Below, piece by piece: positions 41,381 to 43,978 of a stretch of 43,978 nt of DNA (position 1 is the stretch's first letter; each line of letters begins with the position of its first letter). The translations under genes were made by a program, and so were the position numbers. The DNA is from Akkermansia muciniphila (lineage in GTDB: Bacteria; Verrucomicrobiota; Verrucomicrobiia; Limisphaerales; SIAT01): assembly GCA_945900775.1 (NCBI GenBank), contig CAMDJP010000021.1, positions 1 to 43,978 on the forward strand. Reading direction: 5' to 3'. The notes beneath the pieces are model-generated. The model was not told the DNA's origin. It searched no databases and saw only the letters and a list, made by a program, of their open reading frames with translations.

Positions 41381-41396
41381 GCAGCCGTGGCCCTTC
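41370..41396 (+). promoter_or_regulatory. Possible riboswitch expression-platform hairpin
   Basis: GAAGGG (41370-41375), part of the aptamer 3' strand, can pair with CCCTTC (41391-41396), with an inner palindrome GGCTGCAGCC (41377-41386). This would compete with aptamer closing and so could be the switching stem. There is no strong T-tract, so control may be at another step than termination. Confidence 0.4.
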
Positions 41397-41443
41397 TTCC
41401 CATTTTCCCCGGAGCACGAATGACATGGCTCGTTCAACATTGA

Positions 41444-43438
<1,995 letters not shown>

Positions 43439-43532
43439 AATTTTTATGGCATGGCTGGAGATGTCGCGGACTCCAGACAGCCGACCAGTGGGCTGGCGTG
43501 TTGGTGAATGTCTCTGCTCGCCACAACTAAAA

Positions 43533-43553
43533 GCTCCTTCGGCCCGAAGGAGC
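43533..43553 (+). terminator. Possible terminator hairpin after thiC
   Basis: GCTCCTTCGG (43533-43542) and CCGAAGGAGC (43544-43553) form a perfect inverted repeat. It is flanked by AAAA upstream and GATTGTTAC downstream, so the T-tract is weak. Confidence 0.5.
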
Positions 43554-43591
43554 GATTGTTACTACTGAGCACATCCGCGCACTATCCCGGA

Positions 43592-43611
43592 GCGCGGCGT
43601 GAACGCCGCGC
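43592..43611. repeat. GC-rich palindrome, REP-like candidate
   Basis: GCGCGGCGT (43592-43600), GA, ACGCCGCGC (43603-43611). It has no T-tract, so it is likely an extragenic palindrome rather than a terminator. Only one copy lies in the window. Confidence 0.4.
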
Positions 43612-43678
43612 CTCTCCCGGGGAGAATGGTTGGACACCCGAAATCTCCTTCGCCATTCTGGCTTAACTTTTTCGACCT

Positions 43679-43978
43679 ATGCGCACGCTCCTCATCGGCA
43701 TTGATTCCGGCACGCAATCCACCAAGGCCCTCGTCGTAGACGCCCAGTCCGGCAAGGTGCTCGGTAGCGCGTCCGCCGCTTACGACTTGATTCCCAACCT
43801 CCCGCCTGGCGCGAAGGAGCAGCATCCTCACACTTGGCGCGACGCCACTGCCAAGGCAATCAAGGCCGCGCTCAAGGCCGCGAAGGCCAGCGCCGCCGAG
43901 GTGAAGGCCATTGGCGTCAGCGGCCAGCAGCACGGCTTCGTGCCGCTGGACAAAGCCGGCGAAGTCATCCGCCCCGCC
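43679..43978 (+). CDS. xylB: Xylulokinase-like FGGY carbohydrate kinase (5' part only)
   Basis: The first 100 codons of an FGGY-family kinase, cut by the window edge. The phosphate-binding segment LLIGIDSGTQSTKALVVDA and the GVSGQQHGFVPLD motif match xylulokinase, which phosphorylates D-xylulose. The motif QQHG is typical of XylB, but related sugar kinases share it, and the substrate-deciding parts lie outside the window. ATG 43679 is the first start in frame. Confidence 0.88.
   Translation, partial: MRTLLIGIDSGTQSTKALVVDAQSGKVLGSASAAYDLIPNLPPGAKEQHPHTWRDATAKAIKAALKAAKASAAEVKAIGVSGQQHGFVPLDKAGEVIRPA

Larger units (their letters stand above)
43439..43678. other. Intergenic region with two hairpins
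   Basis: 240 bp with no credible gene. It contains a terminator-like hairpin (43533-43553) and a GC-rich palindrome (43592-43611), described separately. The promoter of xylB should lie near its end. Confidence 0.5.

Overview
The window is a GC-rich, densely coded bacterial chromosome segment that most resembles Verrucomicrobiota (Pedosphaera/Limisphaerales-like). The main pointer is a five-gene minus-strand operon of DUF1549/DUF1553, DUF1501 and PPC-domain proteins at 16554-26733, a gene set largely confined to Planctomycetota and Verrucomicrobiota. Most other genes are chromosomal housekeeping. No phage, insertion sequence, CRISPR array, rRNA or tRNA gene was seen. The taxonomic call is inference from gene content.

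Layout. 1-1301 (-) is a molybdopterin oxidoreductase of the FdhF/YdeP family, cut by the window edge. 1398-3215 (-) holds a beta-hydroxyacid dehydrogenase and a WalJ-type metallo-hydrolase. 3379-6405 holds rpoN (+), def (-) and a parB with no adjacent parA (-). 6494-9900 (+) holds a DUF309 protein, bioB, a secreted NHL beta-propeller and an M14 peptidase that probably starts at CTG. 9893-13532 (-) holds a TauE/SafE permease and gcvP. 13656-13976 is a decayed nnrD 3' end. 14027-16550 (+) holds a membrane protein, a short adenylate-kinase-like enzyme and fmt in one transcription unit. 16554-26733 (-) is the DUF1501/DUF1549 operon. 27126-32144 (+) is a self-contained tripartite exporter operon: TetR/CerR-type repressor, ABC permease, ABC ATPase, membrane-fusion protein and TolC-type channel, preceded by a three-unit palindromic operator. 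32224-34976 (+) holds an MFS transporter, a HAD-Nudix fusion and folB, ending in a terminator. 35079-40750 (+) holds uvrA and a large secreted TPR protein. 40802-41152 is an A-type Fe-S carrier with its own promoter and terminator. 41236-43438 is a promoter, TPP riboswitch and thiC. 43679-43978 is the start of xylB.

How genes fit together. def and fmt act at opposite ends of N-formylmethionine metabolism but lie 10 kb apart. The Fe-S carrier sits beside thiC, a 4Fe-4S radical-SAM enzyme, and bioB is another Fe-S client. The HAD-Nudix fusion one base upstream of folB carries the two enzyme types needed to turn dihydroneopterin triphosphate into the FolB substrate, so it may fill the usually unassigned steps of folate synthesis. 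The DUF1549/DUF1501 operon encodes two successive exported pairs with haem-type CxnCH motifs and Tat signals, plus a PPC-domain protein, suggesting a periplasmic or cell-surface redox/hydrolytic system of unknown substrate.

The most interesting points are the HAD-Nudix-folB unit, the three-iteron operator on the repressor start codon, the in-frame NHL/TAG/M14 junction with a likely CTG start, the doubled DUF1549-DUF1501 operon, an exact three-heptad duplication in the membrane-fusion protein, the nnrD relic and a UvrA lacking its first zinc site.
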